DNA from: Microcebus murinus
Lineage: Eukaryota; Chordata; Mammalia; Primates; Cheirogaleidae
DNA length: 64,000 nucleotides
Assembly: GCF_040939455.1 (NCBI RefSeq)
Contig: NC_134108.1
Coordinates: 81,636,001-81,700,000 of the forward strand
Direction: 5' to 3'
Shown: one piece after another, positions 1 to 11,758 of the stretch
How positions within the stretch are numbered: position 1 is the stretch's first letter
How the letters are laid out: the number at the start of each line of letters is the position of its first letter
Position numbers and translations under genes: made by a program
The notes under the pieces: model-generated
Databases searched by the model: none
Told to the model about the DNA's origin: nothing
The model's input: the letters and a program-made list of their open reading frames with translations, nothing else

Positions 1-1244
1 CTCTTAGGCAAGAAACATCTCTTTATGCATCTCTCTGCAAATTCTTCACTAGTGTTCTGTCCTGTGTTTCAACAAAGCAAATGAAAAGCTACTCATTTTT
101 CCTCAGAAGTGAGAACCTATCCTTTTTTCCTTAGAAAGTTTATGGACACTTGTAGCAAGAAAATGGATAGGTTTGTAAATGTAAATGAATAGCAGCTTCT
201 CACTTTTATTTCATTTTATGTGAGCTTCTTTTGGTAATGTAATTGTTAAAAACACATTCTTTGAAAGCAATAATAAAAGCATAATTGCTTCTCACTATAA
301 AAACTTCAGATTGCTAAATAAATCATTTATGTTTTCTCCATTTACGACTATATTAAAAACACAAATATTTTAATTCTATAAGATTTTGTCTACTAGCATT
401 CACAAATAGACATCAAACTTAAAATGCTTCTATTAGTTTTCAATAAAATTATTTCTCTCTAGATGGAACAAATGTTCAAGGCCAAGAAAAAACATTAAGT
501 GATATGAATGTTGTAAAATCTATATACATATGATCAATTACTGATACATTCTACTTTTCCCAATACTGAATCATAAAAAATCTGAAAGAAGTAAATCACA
601 ACTTACTAAAATTTGATGATGATAATATTAAACATTTCCAAAACTGGTAAATGAAAACCCTGAAGTAATAATTCATGTTATATTATATTTTCGTTTTATA
701 TTTTTACACTAAGAAGTTTGTTATTGTTACATATTAACATCCTTGAATTTTCTAGAAAAAATTAAGATAGTTCTTATGACTATTGAAAAGTATTTCTACA
801 CATTCTTTTCATCTTAAGAATGTATTACTTAATGACTCACCTTGCCAAGCTATAATTAAGGAATTACAATTATGACACAAAGAATTAATTATGTGTTACA
901 GTTAGTCAATCTCATAAAAACAGCTGGACAACTTTTTAACTAAATCACATATCCTTATACAGGAAAATTCCTATCTACATAATGAAAGAATGCCCCAAAT
1001 GAAAACCCAAGGGATGCAAAAATAGTCATTCTCTATAGCTTAATGGAATTGTGAAGTAATCTCTCTAAAATGATCAGCAATTAGAAGCTTTGGTATCAGA
1101 GTTCTGAACATAGTTTTGAGCTTCCAAATTTAACTGATTTTGAGAACTTGGCAACGACCCAAAGAAGAACAATGAAAATGAAACATGGGTCAGAAAATAG
1201 GCCTTTAAAAGGGAAGGGATGAAAATATTGAAAATCAGCCTTGA
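1..1244. other. AT-rich single-copy DNA
   Basis: No gene, RNA or clear interspersed repeat is visible. The sequence is AT-rich, has stop codons in every frame and contains almost no CpG. It could be intronic or intergenic; nothing here decides which. Confidence 0.5.
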
Positions 1245-1422
1245 GGCCAGGCGTGGTGGCACACACCAGTAGTCCCAGCTGCTTGGGAGGCAGAAGCAGG
1301 AGGATCCCAGGAGTTTGAGGTGGCAGTGAGCTATGATGATGCCATGGCACTGTGGCCTGGGCAACAGAATGTGACCTTGTCTCAAAAACAAAACAGAACA
1401 AACAAACAAGCAAACTGAAAAG
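1245..1422 (+). mobile_element. Alu-related monomeric SINE
   Basis: The segment starts ggccaggcgtggtggc, keeps the B-box-like region and the gcctgggcaacag end, and finishes in an A-rich tail broken by C (aaaacaaaacagaac). At about 140 bp plus tail it is one Alu arm (a free monomer of the FLAM/FRAM sort, or a truncated Alu). Flanks aaaatcagccttg (1231-1243) and aaaataagccttg (1423-1435) look like a 13 bp target-site duplication with one mismatch, so this is an L1-mobilised insertion. Open frames read antisense across it are Alu shadows. Confidence 0.85.
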
Positions 1423-1624
1423 AAAATAAGCCTTGTATGTTGTGCTTTAAGAGAGTTAAGCTTTAAGAAGGAGTGAACTCTGAGTCATGAAGCCTAAGCT
1501 TGAATGACAGGCAGTACATCTTAGTTCCTTCCCAGGTGAAAGCAAGAGGGAAGTGTAGCTTTTCTTTGCACCATGTATCTCTCTAACAAGTTCCAGGAAG
1601 GCAAGATAAGACCCACATTCTTTC

Positions 1625-1705
1625 ATCAATGTAAGCCCAGAGTGTAGTAAAGTGCCTGGCTCATAGTGATGTTCAACAAATGCTTGTTGAATAAAAGGAT
1701 AAGCT
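1625..1705. mobile_element. Ancient L2/MIR-like fragment
   Basis: The stretch reading agtgcctggctcatagt followed by gttcaacaaatgcttgttgaa resembles the conserved 3' end of mammalian L2/MIR elements. Only about 80 bp is recognisable. The family is judged from memory of the consensus. Confidence 0.45.
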
Positions 1706-2831
1706 AGACTAAGCTGCATTCACTTCAGTGATTTATTGAATTCTCTTATTTGCCCTTTAGCAAAACAGAAATATTTGGGAACCTCTAAGACATTTACATA
1801 GTAAACTACAGCTTCTCTTTGTAATTGCACAAGTTTTAAGTTAAAACACAAAATTTTTAAATGATAATGCCTAATGCTACAGAAGGTATTGGCAAATATG
1901 CAGAATAGATGGGTTAGACAATGATGGAACATAATTAGTTGTGTACATCGAGATCCCTAAAAATCAACTAGTAATTTTTTTCTAAAAATCAATCATATGA
2001 AAATAATCCTAAACACAGAGAAAAACAACTTTCCTGCATGTTGTAGTATTATTTATAATAATAAAAATCTGGAGATAATGTAGAGGTCCACATAGAAAAG
2101 ATATGCCCATGGGATAAATCATTCAACAGTAGTAAAGACACAGTAAAAATCATGCTACTACTTATATGTGTGTGTGCGTGTATGTAAAACATCTTTGCTC
2201 ATATTTAGGATTATTTCCAAGGGAACCGTTAAAGTCTAGAGAACTTGAAAGACTCTTAAAAAATAATGCACATCTTCCAAATACATACTTTGGAGTTTTC
2301 TACTTGTTGAGGATTATTATGTTTATAAAACATAAAACACAAATTAGAATAGCTCCTACCAGCTATCTTTTTTTCATATAAAGCTATAAAACTAAATAAC
2401 TCCTGCTTTCATAAAGCAAACACCAGTTTAATGAGAGAGAGAGAGACATAGAGAAAAAAGACTTCTCTTCACTGGAGTTTTATTTAATTGTAACAAAAGC
2501 CACAGAGACCGTATCTGTCATTTACGTCACTGTGTCTAGCTACGTTACCCAAGCTCATAAAACCTTATTAAATTTAATCTGTGTTGATTATTTTTTTACA
2601 CATAGACTCATTTCTCCCCATTCTTAGGCACTGCTTCAATTGCAAAAGCCACCAGCCTACAGAAATCATCCTAAATCAGAGAAACTACAGACTTAAAACA
2701 CACAAGAACACTCCTTCCACTCCTCTTTTTCCTAATGATTCATAGCACTTTAGTTGACTGAACCCAATACTGTCTCAGAATCCTTCTTGACACAGTATTC
2801 CAGACAGCCACTAGCTATCAAGAGCCTAAGA
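1706..2831. other. Single-copy AT-rich DNA
   Basis: No gene is visible. It contains a short (ga)n run near 2437-2450 and scattered A/T tracts. The longest open frame (2166-2381) is a chance frame with no recognisable motif. Confidence 0.45.
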
Positions 2832-2996
2832 TGATCAGGCTCAGTGGATCGTGTTTGCCTGTAATCCCAGCACTTTGGGAGGCCAAGGCAGGAGGATTGC
2901 TTGAGGCCAGGAGTTTGAGACCAACCTGGCAACATAGTGAAACCTCATCCCTATACCAGTAAGACTCTGTCTCAAAAAAAAAAAAAAAAAAAAAAA
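2832..2996 (+). mobile_element. Alu left-arm / FLAM SINE with A tail
   Basis: The block contains cctgtaatcccagcactttg, ggaggccaaggcaggaggat and gagaccaacctggcaacat, the left-arm Alu signature. It ends in gtctc plus an uninterrupted A run (about 2975-2996). Short direct repeats agcctaaga at 2823-2831 and 2997-3005 flank it and are the likely target-site duplication. The first dozen bases are degraded relative to the Alu consensus. Confidence 0.85.
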
Positions 2997-3005
2997 AGCC
3001 TAAGA

Positions 3006-4105
3006 GGTAAGGCTCTTTACCATACTTGAATTTTCAATAATAAATCAGGAAATTCACTTTCCTGGTATATTTGAAATCGATTTCCCACTGACCAGACAAG
3101 CTAAAAGTGTGTGCCCCTTCAGAATCAACAGTACATAGAAATCATAGAAATTCAACATTCATCAACTATTATAAAATATTCAATACTAAGATATTTTTAT
3201 TTGAAACAAGTTACTACCAAAGTAACTAATAGAAGCCAGAGAGGAACTATATTACACCAATTAAATAAGATACTCCACAATGTGTATGTGTGTATTTCTT
3301 TTCTTAAAACTTTACCAATTTGCCCTGATAATTGCCAAAACACAATTTTAAGACAATAACATTATGATCTTCTGTGATATAGCTCTCAATATGTATAAAA
3401 ATAATGAATGATCTCTTTCACATAACCAGAAACACTTGTAGATGGAAGAAGCCAAGAAAATTTCCTTCAAAAAGATAATTCTAGATTACTGGGGAGCATG
3501 CCACACAGAATCTTTTAAAGCCCTCAAATACTTACTGCTTGCTATCCCAATAAATATTGGATAAATGGACATGATTTTAAAACAAACAAAGCACATTTAG
3601 CTCCTGAGATGTCCCCAAGCCTGTGCCATCTATAAGTCTACAATGATGTTTATCTGGAGTCCCATGCGAAAGCAGTTGGAATATCTGACCAGCATGTTCA
3701 TCAGCCCTCTTCCCTCACGAATATCACCTGAAATATGCCAGAACAATTCAAGCAAGCTCAGGAACAGAAAGCATCCCCATTTTCCATGTAAAATAGTATC
3801 TGCCTAGTCCCATGCTGACTCTGCAAGGCAGCTTATTTACAAATATATAAATAGCTGCAACTTTACTCCAGCCTCATTGAAAAATCAAAATGGTATCATG
3901 CAAGAGAAGCATCCTAGCATACTTGGCTCAATGAGTGAAATGTAAGTGGACATGAGCCAAGTTACTTGACACTGGCTAGTCAGCTTAACCAGACGCCCTC
4001 GAGTTTCCTGTAAACGAGGCACGAGGATTCTGCCCTGCAGAACCATAGAATTCATTTACATTGATTACCCAGGGACTGGGCAGTGATTTAGAGTCTCCAA
4101 AAAGT
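3006..4105. other. Repeat-poor DNA with moderate GC
   Basis: I see no gene or recognisable repeat. The part from about 3480 to 4060 is less AT-rich than its surroundings and contains a few CpGs, as at 3960-4025, so it could include conserved noncoding sequence. There is no direct evidence for that. Confidence 0.4.
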
Positions 4106-4191
4106 CAGAAAATAAATTTCAAGTCATGCCTAATATTTATAATCTCATAGATTCAAAGGGGAATAGCATTGCCTAAATGTGGCAGCAAGTT
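4106..4191. repeat. 86 bp segment, copy A of an exact duplication
   Basis: This 86 bp segment is identical, base for base, to 9225-9310. It begins cagaaaataaatttc and ends gtggcagcaagtt. The flanks on both sides differ completely. It lies in otherwise single-copy sequence and resembles no repeat family I recognise, so this copy is probably the source. Confidence 0.9.
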
Positions 4192-4400
4192 TTCCACTGT
4201 AGCTACTTAAAATTAGCTAAGCCTTCTTACATACAGGTCCAGTGAATTTTAAAAGAGTTTCTCCCAATGCTTTTGCCACCTGGCCAGGATGACAGGACTT
4301 TAAATCACCAAGAAGTCAGGCAGAGAAAATGCATCTTAATTTTTGGAACAGAATGTATTGCCTTTCTTAAATTCTTTAAGTTATTTACTACTATTTAAGG

Positions 4401-4403
<3 letters not shown>

Positions 4404-4447
<44 letters not shown>
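4404..4447. repeat. (AT)n microsatellite
   Basis: An essentially pure alternating A/T tract of about 44 bp, likely length-polymorphic and prone to cruciform extrusion. Confidence 0.95.
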
Positions 4448-4449
<2 letters not shown>

Positions 4450-5426
4450 GAGAACTATTGTGCATCTTGGCTATTCTTTATGGCATATGCAGACCCAAAC
4501 ATGGAATTTCTGTGCCCTAAGGGTTTAATATCTGCTTATGAGACCACCTATGCAGCCACCCCACTATAGCACACAGGTCTGTACAGTTACATCTGAAGTG
4601 TCTCACCTAACAATCACCTATTATAATCCCTCAATATGAAATATTTTCTTCCTTAATACTCCTGTTTCTTACCTAGTAATGAACAGTTTACTTCCAAGGA
4701 ACTACATCATTAAGCTAAAATTACCTGAAGTATCACAAAATAGGAGTTTTAAAAGAAATTATGCTTAAGGAAAACATGAGTTACAAACCTAGTTTCCATA
4801 GAGCATCTGAGGGGAAGGAAGGGCAATGAGATGATTAATGCTATTTCCCTTTAAGAATTCAAATGTTGAGATTATCAACAATCTTGTCTATAACTTAAAA
4901 ATTAGCCTGCCCACTAGGAAGTGAAAACATCCATATATGTTTTCACACAAAAATATCTGTGTTGCAGATAAAACCAAGTAGAATTTTGATCCTTTTTTTC
5001 ATCGCAGTGTATTCATACATAAGACTATTCATCTTGGACTCAAGGAATAAATATTATGACCGTACATGCTGCCTGCCTTCCTGATGACTCAGCTTTCTGA
5101 ATTTTTGTCAATTGATCCTTAAATTATTGCCAGCCACATGCATATTACTATTGCTCTGTATAGTTGCTGATCTACTTTTACCATTTAGATGGCAAGTGAT
5201 TAATTTTTTAAATTTTAGGTCCATCAGTAGAAAAAAATAAAGGTAAATAACAAAAGAAAACTTTGGCAAATCCATTTTAAAACTAAATGAATATCAAGAC
5301 CAAAAATAAAACTGCAAAACAATCATTTTGTGTTGTTTTTACTATGTACTCTATACAACATATAAGATGAACACCTAGGGGGTATGTTCTTTTATTTTAA
5401 CTTATTATGATGCATATTTTTTTCTT
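4448..5426. other. AT-rich DNA without recognised features
   Basis: No gene, RNA gene or clear mobile element is seen. A T-rich stretch (5407-5425) lies immediately 5' of the next L1 derivative and may be its target-site remnant. Confidence 0.4.
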
Positions 5427-6721
5427 GGGAAGATGGCTGACCAGAGACACCAGCTGCCAGAAGGAAAAGCTTTAGATGAAAGAGAAAAATACACGCAGAC
5501 AAACAAACATAGATTAGGTGTAATTCTGAGGGAAGGGTCTCAGAACCTACAAGAGACTCCATGGGAAGAAGTTATGGAGCAGAACAAGAAGGAGCAAGAT
5601 ATTGGCAGAGATCAACCCCCAGGAAGCTTGAAGTCCAGCAAAAAGGATATAGTTGGGGCAGTTTCTCCCACCCTCACATCTCTGACAGACAGTGGGCTCC
5701 TGAGCTGCTGGAGAGTCTTTCTCTCCCCATGAACGCAAAAGCAGTTGCCACCAGTGAACTAGGAGCTTCTTGTGGGCAAAGCACCAGGCACCCAGCCCCC
5801 ATGAGGCACTTCCCATCACCAGAGATCCAAACCAAGACAGCAGGCACCATATTGCTTCTTCATCCATTGTGTGCCTTTGTCCTCCTCAGGGGGCTTCAGC
5901 CCCTCGGTTTACATCTTGCTCATTCCTACATAAACATTTCCCAACACCAGCCCAGACTGCGGGAGCTACAGGGGTTCAGTGGGGCCCAGGGGATCTGCAT
6001 GACCCCATAGCCTGGACATTTGGGGCAGGCTGCCCTTCAGAGAGACAGACAGAGATGACCAGAGTGCTAGATTTCCTCCATCCAAACTCTTTCTTCTCTC
6101 TCTCCCCCACCTGTAGCTGCCGAGAGAGAGACAACTGACCCACCACATCAAGGCTTCCACAGAGAGTGGGGCTCAAACCTTTCCTCTTAAAGTTCAGCAG
6201 CAGACTGACGGGTGCTCAGACCATGAGCTCCCTGCTCACCAGCCTTTCCTGGTGCTGTGTGCCCAGCAGCTCCATCAGAGCAGGACACGCCCTAAAGTGG
6301 AGGGACACCAAACCTGCGTGAGCACCTCATAGGCAACTGGGGACCAGCAAGCTTCTCCTTGGCATGGTCAGAGATTGATCTTCAGAGACCAGGGTGCAGG
6401 CCCACAGGCCAGATCCCATACCTCACAATTCAACTGTCTTGCTCAGGGGCTTAGAGGGAAGATTTGCAAATGAATCTTTGGAGATGAGGGAGCCTGGGTA
6501 AGCAGAACTGAGAGGAGAGTGCAGTGTGGGTCCCAGCTGCAGAGTACTCGTGGAGCACCCCTCCTCCCACTTGAAGGGCACGCTCTAAGCCTACCTGGTG
6601 GGTACAATGAACACTATCTGGCTGACAGGCACACTTATAACCTTGACTCAAGCATTACAAAAATGATCCATGTAACCAAAAACATTTGTACCCCTGTAAT
6701 ACTTAGAAATAAAAAAAAAAA
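5427..6721 (+). mobile_element. Internally deleted L1: 5' UTR joined to 3' tail
   Basis: The left end (gaagatggctgaccagagac) is the start of the strepsirrhine L1 5' untranslated region, and about 1.0-1.1 kb of GC-richer 5' sequence follows. The right end (about 6590-6710) is the L1 3' terminus: cacttataaccttgactc, then ccatgtaacc, acatttgtacccctgtaat and an A tail to about 6721. The same 3' terminus appears inverted at 13913-13970 and 17220-17280, which supports the assignment. ORF1 and ORF2 are absent, so the element is non-autonomous. The open frames at 5433-6138 fall inside the 5' UTR and have no domain. I found no convincing target-site duplication. Confidence 0.7.
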
Positions 6722-9184
6722 TGAACTATCATAGAAAAAAGTTTATTACGCAGCACAGTAAATGTAAAAATATAGTTAATTTGTGTACTATTATTAAAAT
6801 GTAAACAAAACCATTTATTTTACTTACATAGTGTCTCTAATAAGAAGTGCACTTCCCAATCTGAAACAAGTTTTATCACCTTCACAAAAAGCACGTCTCA
6901 GAGAAAAACTCTCTCCTAGATCAAAACCTGTAAAATGTGACAAGTGATTTAATTCAGCAGTTTAATAAATTTAGCGAACTCACAGAGATATTGACTTTTA
7001 AACAGGATTTTTTTGTTGTTCTCATCTATAGATTGATTTACTTCCAATAAAATTCTGTTTGGAATCAGCAAAATTTCTTGATTTTATTTTTCTCCTTTTA
7101 GGGTACAGGGGAATGAAATTCATTCTGCATATAGGATGTGTATTTATAAGTGTATTTCAAATGACTCAAATATTAATTTTTTTAACCTAGAAATTATCCT
7201 AAGTAAATAGAGTAACTCATTGTAGCTCTAATGTCTAAAGACAAGACATGAGTTAGATTGAAAAATAGCACAGTCATCAGTTAAAATATAAGCAGCCTTT
7301 TTTAAAAAATCAGGCTTTAGAAGAATGTATACTGATGTGGGAAAATGCTTGGATTTCAAATGTAATGTAAGTATTATGATTATGTGTGTGTGTGTGCACT
7401 TTCATACACATGCACTTGGGGGTAAGAGGGAAAGTCACAGAGAGAAAAATGGAGAGAGAGAAAGGAGGAAAGAAGGGAGAAAATAAGGAGAAAGAAAAAT
7501 AGAAATAGTACACCAAAATAGTAATCGTTACTATATCTGGGTGGTGAGATCTTCTTTATCATAAATTTTCTTCTTTCAAAATTTCTACAATGGATACAAC
7601 TTTTATAATTTCAAATAATTTCTTTTCTCTAAGCGGTTAAGATATTATTGATGTTAGATTAAACATAAAAAAAACTCTGCTCTTAGAATTATTTTCTGCA
7701 TTATCTGATTTTAATTTTTTTGCTAATGTTATAATCTTAAACTGCAACATCAAAGACATTACCTATCTGGTGATACTTTTACATAAAAATGCTACTTTGC
7801 AAAGGATTATAATGCTTACCTGAAACTTCAAGTTTATTTCTGTTGTTTTGTGTCAACTGATGTTCCTCTGTTCTCAATATAGGACATGTCTTTTCTATTT
7901 AAAAAAAAAAAGTATAGATTATTTGCACAACATTTAGTGCTAAGCTAGTATTATTATCATTATTGTTCTAACCATTGATTTATACTAGACATTAAGAAAT
8001 TAGCTAGTTTTAACAATATCAGTAAACTTTTATGTTCCGAAATATACTCTAATAGTAACACAAGTGAACTACTACTATATTTTATCACAACTTTGATTCA
8101 GGTTTTGGTGTTGTGTGACATTAAACTTTTAGAACAAAAGGAGACATAGATGGAAGTTACTAAAATAAAATAAAAAAGCAAAGACATCTACTATACAAAA
8201 GTGGCCTATAATTTAAAAAATGAGATAAAATCACTGAGAGAGTATTATGTGCTAAAGTACTTAGTGATATTCAAAGAAAAAAAGATAAATTTAGTCTCTA
8301 GTCAGTGAATTTACATGTTTAATACTAACTAGTACAACACACTAATGCAGTAATATATATATATATACATCCACTAAATTTTTAACATATAGAGATATGT
8401 TTAAATCTAATTCAGGCTAGATTCTACAAACACAATAGTTAATTCAGACAAAATTGAAGCCAATTTTCAAATTATGTCAAGGTAGTTGTACAACTGGACA
8501 GTTAAGACCTTTAAGATTTTTAAACTAAATAGATTTGAATGTTTTGGAATCATGCAAGCACAACTTTAATTCTCCATGTTTAAAATTGATGTTTAGGTTT
8601 AATTACTTAATTTTTTTTTAATATAGAAAGGAGATAAACTGCTTAAAATCAAATTGATCCCCTCCTCTGGGAAAGTGGAAATTGCCAATTCACCAGTTCT
8701 ACTGCTGATCTCCTCAGCCGTTCATTCAACAAACATATACAGACCTCAGGGGTGATCACAGGGCATCATCTTAATATATTTAACTAGAAAATAAATCTGA
8801 TTCTAAATAGTGCTACGACTTAATCAGATTTAAAAGAAGCAAACTGCAATAAACATTTTGAATACATAATTTATAAAGTAAGTGAAATCATAGCACTGAA
8901 TAATTTTAGAGCTTACTTAGGTACTTTAGAAATTACTATCTCAGAGATATTAATATGATTGCAGATTCTAAATACTATTAAAATCATTAGCTATTTTGTA
9001 AACATTATGAATTGTTGAGCTGAATTCATAGTCATTTTTATAAAAACCAAGCACCTTATCTGAGATCTGGGCACAAAAAAACTGCAGAACATTGCTGAGA
9101 GAAATTAAAGGTCTAAGTACCTGAAGACATAAATCAAGTACTTAGATTGGAAGACTCAAAATTGTTAAGATGTCAGTTCTCAGT
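6722..9184. other. Long AT-rich single-copy stretch
   Basis: No coding signal. It holds a short (gt)n run at about 7382-7397, a purine-rich tract (about 7440-7505) and a short (at)n run near 8350-8366. I see no intact mobile element. Confidence 0.4.
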
Positions 9185-9224
9185 TTTATCGGTTTATTAC
9201 TTTCTTTATCGGTTTATTACTTTA
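9185..9224. repeat. 20 bp tandem duplication
   Basis: Two adjacent 20 bp units, tttatcggtttattacttt plus one base (c in the first, a in the second), 19 of 20 bases identical. It directly abuts the second copy of the 86 bp duplication, so the two were probably made in the same event. Confidence 0.9.
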
Positions 9225-9310
9225 CAGAAAATAAATTTCAAGTCATGCCTAATATTTATAATCTCATAGATTCAAAGGGGAATAGCATTGCCTAAATGTG
9301 GCAGCAAGTT
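9225..9310. repeat. 86 bp segment, copy B of an exact duplication
   Basis: Identical over all 86 bases to 4106-4191 in the same orientation, 5.1 kb away. It is bounded on the left by the 20 bp tandem duplication and on the right by the first recognisable L1 ORF2 base. Zero divergence contrasts with the heavily mutated L1 beside it, so this copy is probably young. Confidence 0.9.
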
Positions 9311-11030
9311 GAAGAAGAACAAGAAGAAGAACAAGCTGGAGAACTTAAACTATCAGACATTAGGAATATTTATAATGTGGTGTTGGTACATACAGAGAGA
9401 AACAAAAACATATCCATGCACATACTGTCTCCTTATTGATCACAGAAGGGCCATTGCAATTCAGTGGGGAAAAGATAGCCTTTTCAATAAGTGGTACCAG
9501 GTCAATTGAATATCCATATAGAAAAACACTGAACCCTAAGCCTTACTTCACACCATGCACAGAAATTTACTGGAGATAATCATAGACCTAAATATGAAAG
9601 GTAAAACAAGAAAGCATCTACAAGAAAACAAAATCTTGACGAACTTGGGGCAGTAAAAATTTCCTAAAAGTGACACAGAAAGCATTAATCACAAAAGAAA
9701 AGCTTACTAAATTGAACTTCATTACAATTAAAATCTCTAATCAAAAGACATTTAAAAAATAAAAAGGCAAGCCATAAATAAAAGAGAAGGTATCTGCCGT
9801 CCATATATCCCATAAAGCGTCATTTTTAGAACATACAACAAAATCTCACAAATCAATAACAAAAAGATTGAAAATCTTATTCTGAAAATGTTCAAGAAGA
9901 CTTAAGCATGTCACAAAAGAAAATATCCAAATGGTCAACTCACATATAAAAGGTGCTCAACATCATTAGTGATCAGGAAAAGGCAAAGTAAAATCACAAT
10001 GGGAAAGGACTAAATGGCTAAAATCAATGAACTGATAGCACCAAGTGTTAGTGACAAGTGGAGCAACAAAAACTCTTCCACATTGCCTGTGCGAGTGAAA
10101 TTAACACAGAAGGGACAAGAACTATCCCCTGAGAAATTGCAACACTTCTCCACTTGCCATTATTCTTGCTTTGGTTTTCCTATTTCTTCATATCCTCAGA
10201 AGTAACACATATGAAATTATTATTGTTCCATATTATTCCATAAATGGATCAAAACAATATGTTAGATGGCTTGCATTTTTAAAGACTTCTTGGATAGAGG
10301 GGAAAGCAGGCCTCTGCGTTTTATTAATAGTTGCCCCCTGTACACTTCATAATTTGTCAATATCTCTGACAAAGGAATATTGGGTATCCTAGGATGGGAG
10401 AAAAATATTGGTTAACAAACTTTAGAAAAGCGTTTGGCAGTATTTACTAAAGGTAAATATACATGAGCTCTATGATGTGAAAACTCAATGACTCAAAAGA
10501 AATGAGTGCAAAAAATGAGTGTAAATGGCTTGTTTGGACAAGCATATTCGTGGTAGCATTACTGATAATAGTGTAAAACTGGTAACAATCCAAGTATTCA
10601 TCAATATGAGAGTAAATTAATAAATTACAGTATATACTAGTACAATGAAAAACTGTAAAAAAATAAAAAAGATATGTAAGCTATTGATATGTACAACAAT
10701 TAGATGAATCTCACAGATATAATATTAAATGGAAAAAATACCATTTCCAAGAGAATACATACTGCATAATTCCATTTATGTGAAGTTCAAGAGATTGTAC
10801 AACTAATCTATGCCAGAGTAGTAGTTACCAGTACAGAAGCCTCCAAGGGTTTTGGATATGTTCTATGTTTTCATCTGAGTGGTAGTCACACAGGTGAATA
10901 AATGCATATATAAAAATTCATGGCACTGTGCACTTATGATGTATTCACTTTATCGTATGTAAGTAATGCCTCAACAAAAGGAGGAAAATAAAATCTCTGT
11001 GATAACATATTTAAAAATAAAAATAATTCT
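9311..11030 (+). mobile_element. Old L1 ORF2 C-terminal half and 3' end, split by a repeat
   Basis: From gaagaagaacaagctggag the plus strand follows L1 ORF2 (the reverse-transcriptase thumb region onward) with many stops and indels. It runs through ggtgctcaacatcattagtg near 9950, reaches tttggcagtatttactaaag near 10435 and ends at an A-rich tail near 10980-11030. The frame is interrupted at 10113-10415 by an unrelated repeat. The 5' end is truncated where the 86 bp duplicated segment begins. It is non-functional. Confidence 0.75.
10113..10415. repeat. Unclassified ~300 bp dispersed repeat, copy 1
   Basis: Shares long blocks (ggacaagaactatcccctga, then ggttttcctatttcttcata, ggaatattgggtatcctagg) with 16041-16349. 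It sits inside the L1 fragment, which shows it is an insertion: L1 homology stops at about 10106 and resumes at about 10416. ttaaca occurs on both sides (10101-10106 and 10412-10417), a possible short target-site duplication. I do not recognise the family; no terminal inverted repeats are evident. A solo LTR or a nonautonomous transposon are the main options. Confidence 0.7.
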
Positions 11031-11758
11031 TGCAAAATTTAAAAAATATCTAAATTCTGACCAAATTTTTATAATGACTATATGACTTTAATAAATAACA
11101 TTACATTATTCACAACATATGTAGGGAAGCCCCAGTAGATGATTTGCAAAACAAATCATCTCAAGACAGTGGAAAGGGACTTCCCACTATGACACTTTGA
11201 TAATGAGTGGAAGGTATGTTGGCCTACTGCCAAGTTGGAAACAGTATATATCTTACTTAAATTCTTTTGAGGACTAAGTGAATATATGATGATGTCAAAG
11301 TAATAAACCTGTCACTTTGAAATGAATGGAATTCAACATTTCCAGCAACATTTATGAAAGTATTTATCCACTAAAAGTCAATAGTTTATGAAAATCAAAT
11401 GCCGTTTCATATCTTCAGAATACACGCTTTGATGTGAAAAGCCGAACAAAGCAAATTAAAACTAAATGTTAAAAATTTCAGAGTTTAAGGTGAAAAGCAC
11501 AATCTGAATGCATGAGTCTTATGGATTCATTGCATAAAAATGGCAAGGCATTGGAAGTAGCTATCACAAGTTGGATATGTTAACTTAAGTATTAATGTGC
11601 ACATTTTATTATAAAGTTAAGCACACCCTTGAGTAAAGGTGCATGTATCCTGAAGAGCTACAAATAAGAATCAATCATTCAAACATTCTGTCAGGTAGAC
11701 AGAGGCATTCTGGACTATGGGAAAGGTAATGACTAAAATTTCACCACAAAAGATGCAC
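11031..11758. other. Single-copy DNA between L1 insertions
   Basis: No gene or recognisable repeat. It contains gtttatgaaaatcaaa at 11384-11399, which recurs exactly at 13019-13034 just beyond the next L1. Confidence 0.4.

Noticed and set aside
1074..1413. Two minus-strand frames of 105-111 codons
   Set aside because: They are antisense translations of an Alu-related SINE, a common artefact.
5561..6138. Overlapping plus-strand frames of 122 and 149 codons
   Set aside because: They fall inside the L1 5' UTR and show no ORF1 features.
5400..6750. Target-site duplication for the L1 deletion derivative (aacttattat versus aactatcat)
   Set aside because: The match is imperfect and not adjacent to the element boundary.
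10101..10417. piggyBac interpretation of the unclassified repeat because TTAA occurs on both sides
   Set aside because: The ends are not inverted repeats of each other and the second copy lacks a left TTAA.
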